Positions 35,059-44,449 of a stretch of 64,000 nt of DNA are shown piece by piece. Made by a program: the position numbers and the translations under genes. The stretch's first letter is position 1, and every line of letters begins with the position of its first letter. The notes below the pieces were generated by a model, which saw only the letters and a program-made list of their open reading frames with translations, searched no databases and was not told where the DNA came from. Source of the DNA: Bacillota bacterium (GTDB taxonomy: Bacteria; Actinomycetota; Aquicultoria; Aquicultorales; Aquicultoraceae); NCBI GenBank assembly GCA_023511485.1, contig JAIMBH010000007.1, positions 21,330-85,329 on the forward strand. Direction: 5' to 3'.

Positions 35059-36990
35059 CTAGCGTACTGAACTTCCAGATGCTGCTGGCTTAGTCAGAGG
35101 AGGCGACAGCGTCTTTACATAATTGACCAAATCCCATATCTCACTATCAGATAGGATAAGGTCAAACGGCAGCATCGCTGTATGATCTAATCCCCGGCTG
35201 ATAGTATGGTAGATAAAATCATCGCCGCCGCTTGAGATCCTTGGGTTGTTGATTAATGAACCTGGCTTTGTGCCTAACCCCTTCGAGAATTCGCCAAATC
35301 CTTCACCCTTAGCGCCATGGCACTCTGCACAGTGCTTTTGGTATAGATCTGACCCCTTTTTAACTGAGTGTTGAAGACCTTCTGGGTCGCTACCATTAAG
35401 CGGGTTAGTGAGTTCCTTAAACTCCTCCGGCACCGAGTAATCTATCTTAGATGTCGGCTTGGGGAAGGTGTATGTATCCTGCACATACTTGATAATGTCC
35501 CAGCGTTCCTGCTCAGATAAAAGCAGCCCCCAGATCGGCATAGCCGAGTTACCAACCCCCTCTTTGAGGATAAAAAACCAGCGCCCATCGACAAACTCCT
35601 CTTTGTTTTTGATGTCTCCTTCAGTAAAGTTTGCCGGCGGTGGTATAAGATTATTACCATCTATGCCTTCACCTTGACCCCCATACCCGTGACATAGCGC
35701 GCACCGCAGCATGTAGGATTCACGCCCGCGCTCGTAGCTCGTACCCTTAGGGAAGGTCAGCTTTTCATACTTTTTTGGAGTAGGCACGTCTGCAGGCTTT
35801 CTACCATCTGCGGGAAGTGCGAGAATATCTCGCACGTAACTTACCAGTTCCCAACGCTCCTGTTCATTAAAGACAGCTTTCCATTGCGGCATCGACCGGA
35901 AAACTAAGCCCTCAGATATGCGCCAGAACCAATCACCATCTTTAAATGTAGAAAAGCGCTTTCGGTCGCGCAGATCTGGCGGCTCTGGCAAAAGCCTTGG
36001 CTCGGTATTTGCATCCGGGCCCCGGCCTGCACCTGAGTAACCATGGCACGGCGTACAATTCAGTGTATATAGGCGCTTGCCATTGTTTATCAAGTTGAGG
36101 GTAGCAGGCTTATCGTTAACCGGGATAGTTCCAAACGGATTTTTAACATCATATTCCTTCGGCAACTCTCCCTCGTCCGTGTAGTGTGGTTTAGGTCGCA
36201 TGAACGAGTGCCTAACATAGAGCGCAACCAGTTCACGCTCCTTCTCTGAAAGCGAGTTCTCCCACTGCGGCATCGCCGTGCCCTGCACGCCTTTGCTAAT
36301 GCGCCACATAATAAATCCTTCAGTATAGCGTGCATACTTAGCCTGACGTAAGTCAGCCGGACGTTGATAAAGCTTGTGGCTATATGGTCCTAAGCCATTG
36401 CCCGCATATCCATGGCATGTCGCACAATGCGTAATGAACAACTCCTTCCCTTTATTCCAGTTTCCTGCATTGACCACCTGTGGATTTTTCCAGTCTTCCC
36501 ACTTCTCGGGAACCATTGCATCTATTTGCGCAGACCTCTCGTTGCCAAGACGATTCAAATAAGCTACAAGCGCCTTTAGCTGATGCTGTGACAAAAATGA
36601 GAAGCTTGGCATAATCGAGTTTGGTGTAAAGCTGCGGGGATTTATCAAATGGTCTATCTCCCACTTATCTCCCCGTTTATACGATATATTTGCAAGGTCC
36701 GGGCCCGTCCTCACCGTACCTAGCTGATGCGGGGCATCATAATTAAAATCACCGGCCTTGCTAGGTGGATCAGTTACCGTATCAAGAGGCCTTGTAAATT
36801 GACTGTGACAATACATGCATCCATTGGCCATATAAAGACGACGTCCCTCGGCCTCGAGCTTAGTATACGGGCGTGCATTAAGTGAATCTTGCGGGCTAAA
36901 TATTAAATACGGAAGGAGAACTACGACCGCAATAACTGAAAGGACAACGGCCAGCCCACCAACCACTATAACTTGTGGAGTCATCTTCAT
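35059..36990 (-). CDS. Five-haem CcoO-type cytochrome c subunit fusion
   Basis: 643 residues: one N-terminal helix (about 8-30), a CcoO-like domain with NGCMYCHSQFTRP (CxxCH 58-62), then four further cytochrome c domains with CATCH (189-193), CTPCH (312-316), CALCH (430-434) and CAECH (554-558). Each has a downstream Met-Pro axial-ligand candidate except the last, which has AML. Standard cbb3 has a one-haem CcoO and a two-haem CcoP; here a single chain carries five and there is no separate CcoP. 16 bp after ccoN. Passes electrons to CcoN; the module order is read directly, the function is inferred. Confidence 0.9.
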   Translation of the reverse strand: MKMTPQVIVVGGLAVVLSVIAVVVLLPYLIFSPQDSLNARPYTKLEAEGRRLYMANGCMYCHSQFTRPLDTVTDPPSKAGDFNYDAPHQLGTVRTGPDLANISYKRGDKWEIDHLINPRSFTPNSIMPSFSFLSQHQLKALVAYLNRLGNERSAQIDAMVPEKWEDWKNPQVVNAGNWNKGKELFITHCATCHGYAGNGLGPYSHKLYQRPADLRQAKYARYTEGFIMWRISKGVQGTAMPQWENSLSEKERELVALYVRHSFMRPKPHYTDEGELPKEYDVKNPFGTIPVNDKPATLNLINNGKRLYTLNCTPCHGYSGAGRGPDANTEPRLLPEPPDLRDRKRFSTFKDGDWFWRISEGLVFRSMPQWKAVFNEQERWELVSYVRDILALPADGRKPADVPTPKKYEKLTFPKGTSYERGRESYMLRCALCHGYGGQGEGIDGNNLIPPPANFTEGDIKNKEEFVDGRWFFILKEGVGNSAMPIWGLLLSEQERWDIIKYVQDTYTFPKPTSKIDYSVPEEFKELTNPLNGSDPEGLQHSVKKGSDLYQKHCAECHGAKGEGFGEFSKGLGTKPGSLINNPRISSGGDDFIYHTISRGLDHTAMLPFDLILSDSEIWDLVNYVKTLSPPLTKPAASGSSVR

Positions 36991-37006
36991 GGTCTATTCC
37001 TTCCCC

Positions 37007-38410
37007 CTAAGCTCCAACTACATCTGCCGGTACCTTATCTTGCGAAAATAGCACTGCTTCCCTTTTGGAATGGTGGTCTAGCATAGTGCGCGCAATGTTG
37101 TACACGAATATAAGTTGTCCTGTGATGATTACAGCCCCTGAGGCTGCTCTTGCTATATAGTAAGGGCGAAGGCTGGCCACCACTTCACTCGTCGGTATTC
37201 CCCTAGCCCACTCGCTTGCTTGTGTTAGGCCGGCGGCAGCAAGCACAGAAAAGAACCCTACAAATCCAAGCACAGTCATCCACCAGTGGGCAGATGCAAG
37301 ACGGTCGCTGTAGAGGTGGTTACCACACATGCGAGGTATCATATAGTAAATACCCGCCATCACACCAAACGACGCAAACCCAAGCAGGGCTAAGTGCGCA
37401 TGCGCAATCGTCCAGTTAGTAAAGTGAATCCATTGATTGACTTCACGAAGAGCCTGCGTTGAACCCTGTAGGCTCACAAGCAAGTACCAGACCACGCTCA
37501 TGACAGCAAAGCGCAACGGAAATGAATACTGAAGCACCCTCCACGAGCCCCGCATAGTCATAAAGATATTTGTAGTAAACGCAGCGACTGAGATAAATAA
37601 CCCGACAGATGATATAACTGCAACCGACTTCAGCCATTCGGGAACAGGTGATTGAAGGATATGGTGAGTGCCAACCCCTGTATAAAAGAATGCCAGCAGC
37701 CAAAATGCCATTAGCGCCAGTGAATACCCATAAAGAGGTTGTTTAATCTCCCTGGGGATTACATAGTAAAGGATTCCTATAACGCCTGTGGTAAACCATA
37801 ACCCCAGAACATTGTGACCGTAAAACCACCCCCATATCGCATCGTTTAGTCCGGTTAGCGAACCCGTAGACGGATTCCAGATGACATTTCCAATGGCGTA
37901 TACTATGGGAAACCATAGCAGACTTCCCATTATATACCAGTTGCTTACATATAATAATTTCTGATTCCTCGCAGAGATCGTTTTGAAGATGTTATAAGCG
38001 GTTAGGATTAATCCCACCATGATAGCAATATCAATTGGCCATGCAAGCTCTGCGTACTCACGGGCTTGCGTCCAACCAAAGAAAACAATACCAACTACCC
38101 CAATGAATAGTGAAGCATTCCAAAGAAGCATTACAACATTTCCAATTACCTCGGAATAGATCTTTCTCCCAGTTAGAAGAGGTACTATATAATACCAGCA
38201 TGCGATCATACCCATTGATATCCAGCCAAAAAGAAGCCCATTAACGTGAGCTTGGCGTATTCTCGAAAATACTAACCAATGGATACCTTTTGCAAAATCG
38301 GGTGCAACAAATTCAATGGCCTGGACAAAGCCTAAACTTATTGCTATAGCCATCCAGGCCATCGCGGAGATAACCATCCATCTGGCAGTGCTCCCTTCCT
38401 CACTAAACAT
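37007..38410 (-). CDS. ccoN: cbb3-type cytochrome c oxidase subunit I
   Basis: 467 residues, about 12 membrane helices; haem-copper oxidase catalytic subunit, O2 reduction coupled to proton pumping at high affinity. Haem and CuB His ligands are visible in RIRQAHVNGLLFG, FYGHNVLGLWF, GTHHILQSP and TIAHAHLALLG. The HNVxG and HHILQ patterns are C-type (cbb3); NO reductase would show a Glu-rich active site. First gene of the oxidase operon. Confidence 0.93.
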   Translation of the reverse strand: MFSEEGSTARWMVISAMAWMAIAISLGFVQAIEFVAPDFAKGIHWLVFSRIRQAHVNGLLFGWISMGMIACWYYIVPLLTGRKIYSEVIGNVVMLLWNASLFIGVVGIVFFGWTQAREYAELAWPIDIAIMVGLILTAYNIFKTISARNQKLLYVSNWYIMGSLLWFPIVYAIGNVIWNPSTGSLTGLNDAIWGWFYGHNVLGLWFTTGVIGILYYVIPREIKQPLYGYSLALMAFWLLAFFYTGVGTHHILQSPVPEWLKSVAVISSVGLFISVAAFTTNIFMTMRGSWRVLQYSFPLRFAVMSVVWYLLVSLQGSTQALREVNQWIHFTNWTIAHAHLALLGFASFGVMAGIYYMIPRMCGNHLYSDRLASAHWWMTVLGFVGFFSVLAAAGLTQASEWARGIPTSEVVASLRPYYIARAASGAVIITGQLIFVYNIARTMLDHHSKREAVLFSQDKVPADVVGA

Positions 38411-38679
38411 TCAAACTCCTTTCTGTATTAACGATGAACCTTTTTTGCATATTTTATTTATGGCTAGTCGTAAATTTTTATAGGCTGCCTGCAGAACAGT
38501 CTGGTACCTGAATATAAGTTAATCTAAAATATGCCCAGTTCTAGCAAGGCTAAACCTTAGTTAAATATTTGACGTGCACCTATAGAAATACAAAGCCTTG
38601 GCAGTACTTTGTTAGCCCTGTAAATAGTTCGGTGTAAACTAGTTAATCAAATTTCTCTCGGGTATATTCGTATCAAACC

Positions 38680-39159
38680 ATGAATAAGACAGTTCATTAC
38701 TTTAAAACCTATGATTGGGCCAAAGAGGTAGGCTTCTCAGACGAGGATGCAAAGAAAATCGCCTTTTCGAACTGGCAAATCGATATAAGAAAGCCAGGCA
38801 AACGATATGAAAGAGGCAGGCACCTCAACACTAATTTACTCTCGTTGCTTAACGGAAAGCCAACGCAGCTCTGGTATATGACCTATGAGCTCAGTAAAGC
38901 TATTAGAGAGAGCAATCTAGAATGTCTTGGGAGAAGCATTCACAGCCTACAGGATTGGATAGGACATGGCAACTGGCCCATGTATGGTTTTCACTGGAAA
39001 GGACCATGGAGATTCAAGATATTCGGACAAAAGATTGCTCTTCGCAAATATGACCCGGATAGTGATTTCTCAGAAGGCAGACTTGAAAAACTTGAGTTGC
39101 TAACTAAGGATCTTTTAAATATTTACCTAGAGGCAACTAGAAACCAATCAAAGACGTAA
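38680..39159 (+). CDS. Zinc-dependent phospholipase C / S1-P1-like small protein
   Basis: 159 residues. The segment LGRSIHSLQDWIGHGNWP (about 83-100) with H88, D92 and H96 resembles the metal-binding helix of phospholipase C/S1-P1 nuclease proteins (HxLQDxxxH), and an N-terminal THYFKTYDWA-like stretch could give another His (VHYFKTYDWA here). No signal peptide, so activity and location are uncertain. Only plus-strand gene between the oxidase and pilus loci. Confidence 0.6.
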   Translation: MNKTVHYFKTYDWAKEVGFSDEDAKKIAFSNWQIDIRKPGKRYERGRHLNTNLLSLLNGKPTQLWYMTYELSKAIRESNLECLGRSIHSLQDWIGHGNWPMYGFHWKGPWRFKIFGQKIALRKYDPDSDFSEGRLEKLELLTKDLLNIYLEATRNQSKT

Positions 39160-39188
39160 TATAAATGCTTAGATGTGCGCAAGGTATC

Positions 39189-40121
39189 TTAGAATGATTT
39201 TAGAATCGATTCATATATCTGAATTATGGCCGGGCCCATGATGACAACAAGCACCGCTGGGAAAATACAGGTGATCAATGGAAACAGTATTTTAACTGGA
39301 GCCTTCTGAGCCATTTCTTCTGCCCTTTGCCTGCGCTTTATTCTTAGCTCTTTAGCCTGAACCCGTAAAACCTTTCCAATGCTTATGCCAAATACTTCTG
39401 CCTGAAGCATCGCAAGTATAAAAGAGCCCAACTCATCGACCTGCGTCCTCTCACCAAAGTTCCTAAAAGCCTCATCCCTTGCAGTTCCTAGCTGGATCTC
39501 CTGAAGTAGCCTGTAAAACTCCTCAGAGAGAGGTCCGATTGTGTTGTTTACAACTTTATGCAAAGCGGCATCAAAACCCAGCCCAGCCTCAACGCTAATT
39601 GTCAATAAATCAAGCGTATCTGGAAGCGCAAGCCTTATCGCCTTTTGGCGTGCCGCTATCTTTCTGCTCAGCCATAGATCGGGCAGAAAAAAACATCCCC
39701 CGGCAAATATAGCGCCAAGGACTGCCTGTGCGGCGCTTTGCCCGGCAACCACTATGAAAAGCACGGCAAGCGTGCTCCCGCCTATGAGTGAGAAACCTTT
39801 GTATGACAAAAATCTATCCGCATCAAAATCTTTCGAAAGGCCCGCTACAACCAGTCGGCTTCGGATAGCATCTAAATACCCGGCCGGCGTAAGCTTTCTG
39901 CCAACATGGGTAAATACCTTAGCAAGAGGCAATATAACCCTATTTAGAAACGGCTCGGAGAGCTCATCCTGAATGGTAGATACTTCTCCATAAATATCAA
40001 GTTTCTTCAACGATTTTTTAATGTGCATGCGGTTGCTAGCAGCCATACTTGTCGACATGCTAAGCAAAAAAGCCGACATAAAAAGCGATATGAGCGACAA
40101 GAGCAACATACTATCCGACAT
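39189..40121 (-). CDS. tadC: Tad pilus inner-membrane protein TadC
   Basis: 310 residues with a T2SSF domain (about 165-290) and membrane helices at the N-terminus, around 105-140 and at the end. Works with TadB as the membrane platform for Flp pilus extrusion. Start ATG at 40121 after GGAGGATATGC; a longer frame upstream merely overlaps tadB. Last gene of the locus. Confidence 0.92.
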   Translation of the reverse strand: MSDSMLLLSLISLFMSAFLLSMSTSMAASNRMHIKKSLKKLDIYGEVSTIQDELSEPFLNRVILPLAKVFTHVGRKLTPAGYLDAIRSRLVVAGLSKDFDADRFLSYKGFSLIGGSTLAVLFIVVAGQSAAQAVLGAIFAGGCFFLPDLWLSRKIAARQKAIRLALPDTLDLLTISVEAGLGFDAALHKVVNNTIGPLSEEFYRLLQEIQLGTARDEAFRNFGERTQVDELGSFILAMLQAEVFGISIGKVLRVQAKELRIKRRQRAEEMAQKAPVKILFPLITCIFPAVLVVIMGPAIIQIYESILKSF

Positions 40122-40131
40122 GCATATCCTC

Positions 40132-41085
40132 CTAAACCTCGATGCTGACAACTTTCTTAAGCCAAAAACCGCCAAACGATAAAAGCATCGCAGCCAGCGC
40201 CAGCATGGCAATTCCAAGCGGATGTTTTATTAACATGGACAGATATTCTGGATTGATTACCATAAGCAAAAGACCTACTGCAAACGGCAGCAAGAATAAT
40301 ATAAGTGCAGATAACCTTCCCTCTGCAGTAAGAACCATTATCTGCCTCGATACCCTATCACGCTCACGTATTGTATCTGCTAAGATTTCAAGTATTTCGG
40401 CCAAGTTGCCGCCAACTTCTCTTTGTATTTTGACCGCCATTACCGTCCAGTCAAAGCTATCACTCCCCACGCGCTTTGCCATATTATCAAGAGCCTGCTC
40501 AAGCGGCAAACCTAATCTGGCTTCGGTCAATACTCTTTTAAACTCAACTGACATTGGGGGAGATGTCTCCTTTACTGTCATATCGACTGCCTGGAGAAAG
40601 CTATACCCGGCCTTCAGTGCACCGGCTATTAAGGATAGCGTATCCGGAAGTTGCTCGTGGAACTTGTTCTCTCTCTTTCTAATTAACCGCTTAAGCACAA
40701 AAACAGGAAGTACACCGGCAATTACTGATAGCAGAATTATACCTATCGGCCCAGCGATTACGTAGCCAACTAAAATAGCGACCACAAACCCAGCTCCGTG
40801 AAAGAAAATGAACTCTGAGGCCCGAAGCGGAACACCGGCACGCTCAAGCTGATTCTGCAGATTTGCAGCAAAAGACCTCTTGGCCAGTAACGGAGATAGG
40901 ATATTTATAAACTGCGCAAGTATCTCTCGTAAAGAGAACGATTCTTTCTCTTCAGGCTTTGTAAAATTTATATATTTTTCCACCTGCCTGCCAAAGAATT
41001 TTCTTATTGGCGAGCGCATAAGCAATATGCCGAATGCCAGAAGAAAGAAGGAGGCAAAATAGAGCCCGATCACCCAGAGCATCAT
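40132..41085 (-). CDS. tadB: Tad pilus inner-membrane protein TadB
   Basis: 317 residues, N-terminal helix, two mid helices (about 100-135), a T2SSF domain (about 145-275, with LPDTLSLIAGALKAGYSFLQA) and a last helix pair. Overlaps the 3' end of tadA by 4 bp, showing translational coupling. Confidence 0.93.
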   Translation of the reverse strand: MMLWVIGLYFASFFLLAFGILLMRSPIRKFFGRQVEKYINFTKPEEKESFSLREILAQFINILSPLLAKRSFAANLQNQLERAGVPLRASEFIFFHGAGFVVAILVGYVIAGPIGIILLSVIAGVLPVFVLKRLIRKRENKFHEQLPDTLSLIAGALKAGYSFLQAVDMTVKETSPPMSVEFKRVLTEARLGLPLEQALDNMAKRVGSDSFDWTVMAVKIQREVGGNLAEILEILADTIRERDRVSRQIMVLTAEGRLSALILFLLPFAVGLLLMVINPEYLSMLIKHPLGIAMLALAAMLLSFGGFWLKKVVSIEV

Positions 41086-42443
41086 GATGCCATCCCCCTG
41101 TCAATATACTCAAACTGGAATATTTCCTGTGGAAGCGATATTCCAAGGTCTTGCAACTTCTGGGAAAATTTTGGACGGATACCGGTTGACTTCATCTTGC
41201 CCTTAAACCTTCCGTTTTCATCAAGGCCGGCTGAAAAATCGAACAAGAAGAGGTCCTGAAGTGTGATTATATCCCCTTCCATGCCCTGCACTTCTGTTAT
41301 GTGAGTGATACGCCTTGTGCCGTCACGAAGTCTGGTTTGGTGAACAATAAGGTCGATTGCTGAAGAGACCTGCTCCCTAATCGCCCTGATCGGAAGCTCC
41401 ATTCCGCTCATCAAAACCATTGTCTCAAGCCTGGATAAAACGTCTCGCGGAGAGTTAGCGTGAACCGTTGAGATAGAACCGTCGTGCCCCGTATTCATGG
41501 CCTGGAGCATATCAAGCGCCTCTCCACCCCTTACCTCACCAACCACTATTCTATCCGGCCGCATACGCAGCGCATTTCTTACCAGGTCTCTAATTGCAAC
41601 TTCACCTTTTCCTTCGATATTTGCTGGACGAGACTCAAGTTGGATTACGTGTTCCTGGTGAAGCTGTAGTTCTACCGCATCCTCAATTGTAACTATCCTC
41701 TCATCCTGAGGAATAAAGGATGAGAGTACGTTCAGGGTGGTCGTCTTACCGGATCCAGTACCGCCTGACACTATTATGTTGAGCCGCCCGCGTACGCAGG
41801 CCTCAAGAAACATGGCTACCTTGGGGGTCATCGTGCCAAAGCTTATCAAATCCTCAACCTTAAATGGATCTGCCGCAAATTTCCTAATCGTAAGCTTAGG
41901 CCCACCTATTGCAATAGGCGGAATTATCGCATTCACGCGTGAGCCGTCTTGAAGCCTTGCGTCGACCATCGGCACGCTCTCGTCAATTCGTCTGCCCACC
42001 TGCGCAACGATCTTATCAATAATCCTGCGCAGGTGATCCTCATCTAAAAACTTCTCAGTGGTAAGCTCAAGTTTACCGAATCGCTCAACATATATGACGT
42101 CTGCAGCATTTACCATAATCTCGGTTATCTCCGGATTTCTTAAGAATTGATCGAGCGGACCGTAGCCGAGTACATCGTTTGATATCTCATCTACCAACCT
42201 ACTTTTCTCTGCTGGAGATAGCTGTGTCTGTTCCCTTGCAATTAACTCTTTTAATTTTTGCTCAACTTTTGCTTTTAGCTCATCGCTGCTTGTTGATCTA
42301 TCATACAGCTCAGGCCCAAGAGATTCGATTAGTTTCTGGTGTATCCTCCTGTTTATGTCATCAAGGATCGAGCGACGCGATATTTCTGGAGTTTCCTCCG
42401 CTGCCACCGCCCTCGCCTCGTTAAGTCTCTGTTGAAGTGACAT
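41082..42443 (-). CDS. tadA: Tad secretion ATPase TadA/CpaF
   Basis: 453 residues, hexameric ATPase powering the Flp pilus. Walker A GGTGSGKTTTL, Asp and His boxes, Walker B RPDRIVVGEVRGGEA, then NTGHDGSISTVHANS. ATG at 42443 (MSLQQRLNEAR) with GAGG before it; upstream in-frame sequence does not fit the family. Confidence 0.95.
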   Translation of the reverse strand: MSLQQRLNEARAVAAEETPEISRRSILDDINRRIHQKLIESLGPELYDRSTSSDELKAKVEQKLKELIAREQTQLSPAEKSRLVDEISNDVLGYGPLDQFLRNPEITEIMVNAADVIYVERFGKLELTTEKFLDEDHLRRIIDKIVAQVGRRIDESVPMVDARLQDGSRVNAIIPPIAIGGPKLTIRKFAADPFKVEDLISFGTMTPKVAMFLEACVRGRLNIIVSGGTGSGKTTTLNVLSSFIPQDERIVTIEDAVELQLHQEHVIQLESRPANIEGKGEVAIRDLVRNALRMRPDRIVVGEVRGGEALDMLQAMNTGHDGSISTVHANSPRDVLSRLETMVLMSGMELPIRAIREQVSSAIDLIVHQTRLRDGTRRITHITEVQGMEGDIITLQDLFLFDFSAGLDENGRFKGKMKSTGIRPKFSQKLQDLGISLPQEIFQFEYIDRGMAS

Positions 42444-42480
42444 GCCTCTTTTCCCCTTTCTGACTACTATGCAATTCCGA

Positions 42481-43653
42481 TTAACCCGCAACTGCAAAAT
42501 CGGCCTCGACTGCATCGGGTTGATACTTACTCACATAATGAAGCGCAAGATCGTTAATTTCTCTGGATATAGCAAGTTTCGGTGCGTCGATGACTATCGG
42601 GACCCCTTTATTAATAGACAAAGATACGGCTTTATCGGACTGGATTTGTGCTATTGCACCCATACCAAGCGCACGCTCGATCTCTGACACTTTCAGGCCA
42701 ATATTGGTCTCTACCCGGTTTATAACTATCTTCTGCCTCTCCCGCGCGTACTTTAGCTCGTTTAAAGTCCTCAAACACAGTTTTATGTTCTTAACGCTTG
42801 GCAGATCCATGGTAAGTACAATGCATATCTCGTCTGATTCATCTAACACTGCCAGAACGTTATCATTAAAAGAAGCTGGGGTGTCGACAATTATAAAATC
42901 GGCATATTCTCTCAGTGCGGATATCACGGATGTCACGCCCTGCCCTGTTATTGAATCAGCCGACTCAGGGTCCTTTGGCGCAAGTAAAACTTTAAGCCCA
43001 CTCTGGTGCGTTACTAATAATTCATCGATTCTCTTTACACTTAAATCAACTGCATTATCTATAAACTCTAAAATGGTTATATCCGGACTTAGTCCCATCA
43101 TAATACCGACATCGCCAAATTGAAGGTCAAGGTCAACCAGAACAACACGGCCCTCTATCATCTGGGCTATTGACGTGGCGATATTGGTGGCAAGAAACGT
43201 CTTGCCAACACCGCCTTTTGTGCTAAATACCGTTACTACCGCACACTTATGTTCGTCATCCGCAACCTCTTCCTTCTTTGCAAGTTGTTGAGCATAACTC
43301 GCAGCCATCTGAACAGACAATATGAGCTTTTCTGGATTGGCCGGAACTTGAATAACCTCAACTACATTGGCTTTCTTGGCCGTCATTTTTAACGTATTGG
43401 TTGCCGCAAATGCTAAAACAATGCATCCTATTGGGAACTCTGCTGTGAGTTTTCTCACGAAAGATACTGAGGCGTCGGCACCTACGCCTGGGCCAAATAC
43501 CATGACCGGTGGTTTCTGTTCTCTTGCAATAACCAGTGCGCGGTTCAGATCAAGAGCCACTGCCGATATAGCCATATCGCTTCTATCTTCGAGCAGCCGC
43601 TCCATTTCTTCTGCAAATTTCGGATCGGGATCAACCAGCGCTAACTTAATCAT
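42481..43653 (-). CDS. tadZ: TadZ/CpaE pilus localisation ATPase
   Basis: 390 residues. N-terminal receiver-like domain (1-115) followed by a MinD/ParA-type ATPase with the deviant Walker A STKGGVGKTFLA (near 146) and a VLVDLDLQFGDVG Walker A'. Directs Tad machinery to its place on the membrane. Gap of about 40 bp to tadA. Confidence 0.92.
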   Translation of the reverse strand: MIKLALVDPDPKFAEEMERLLEDRSDMAISAVALDLNRALVIAREQKPPVMVFGPGVGADASVSFVRKLTAEFPIGCIVLAFAATNTLKMTAKKANVVEVIQVPANPEKLILSVQMAASYAQQLAKKEEVADDEHKCAVVTVFSTKGGVGKTFLATNIATSIAQMIEGRVVLVDLDLQFGDVGIMMGLSPDITILEFIDNAVDLSVKRIDELLVTHQSGLKVLLAPKDPESADSITGQGVTSVISALREYADFIIVDTPASFNDNVLAVLDESDEICIVLTMDLPSVKNIKLCLRTLNELKYARERQKIVINRVETNIGLKVSEIERALGMGAIAQIQSDKAVSLSINKGVPIVIDAPKLAISREINDLALHYVSKYQPDAVEADFAVAG

Positions 43654-43690
43654 ATTGCCACCCCTATCTAAATTATTAAAAACTGTCTCC

Positions 43691-44422
43691 CTATCTAAAA
43701 ACCGTCTCTATATCTTGTCCACTTGACTGCGTGGTTTTGTTGTCGCCAGAGTGACGCAGGCCCAGCCATATATGCCCCTTCTCAGCTGCAAGCACTAATT
43801 TCTCTGCATTTATTGGTTCAACGCATAATGTCACTGTTTTCTTGCCAATGCCCGATGATTGCCCCTTGATTAAGCCACCGTCTTTTTCTCCCGCGCCCGC
43901 ATCTGATGTTGCCAGAACCTCCACATTTTGAAGCATGACCTTGGTCATGTCTTTAGCGTTTGGCCCAGGACTAAAAGTTGCTATTACATCGACGCGATCA
44001 CCGGGCTGGAGCTTTCCGCCAACGCCGGTGACTTCATCAATTGCAATCGAAACACCAAGCATACCTTCCGGCACTTTAAACGCAATACCTGACTCATCGG
44101 TTTTTTTAAGCTTGTTCTCGGTAAGCTGTTCACCCGGAACGAGGCTTGCAGATAAAACCCTGTTGCTAAAGCCGATATTGGACTTAAGTGCACCATCAGC
44201 AACGTATTGCTTAGGGATTTTGCTTACTGAAATTGAGCCACTCGCATACGCTTCGGCAACCGATGTACCGGCTTCAACAGATTTTTTAGCCACAACCACA
44301 TCCACTAGCTTTTGTCCTTCCGTAATAGATGATTTTAAATTGGCGATATAAAGTGCGGCACCAAGTGTGGCAGCTGCCGCAAGAATTAGGGATAACAGCA
44401 CGATCATAAAACGCGACTTCAT
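43691..44422 (-). CDS. cpaB: Flp pilus assembly protein CpaB/RcpC
   Basis: 243 residues: one N-terminal helix (about 5-27), SAF domain (about 45-110, VVVAKKSVEAGTSV...), then an RcpC-type domain with GKLQPGDRVDVIATF. In diderms it helps the secretin; here no secretin gene is present, so it probably acts in the cell envelope of a monoderm. Confidence 0.9.
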   Translation of the reverse strand: MKSRFMIVLLSLILAAAATLGAALYIANLKSSITEGQKLVDVVVAKKSVEAGTSVAEAYASGSISVSKIPKQYVADGALKSNIGFSNRVLSASLVPGEQLTENKLKKTDESGIAFKVPEGMLGVSIAIDEVTGVGGKLQPGDRVDVIATFSPGPNAKDMTKVMLQNVEVLATSDAGAGEKDGGLIKGQSSGIGKKTVTLCVEPINAEKLVLAAEKGHIWLGLRHSGDNKTTQSSGQDIETVFR

Positions 44423-44449
44423 TTTCTTTCCTCCTTGGTACGGGTCGTG

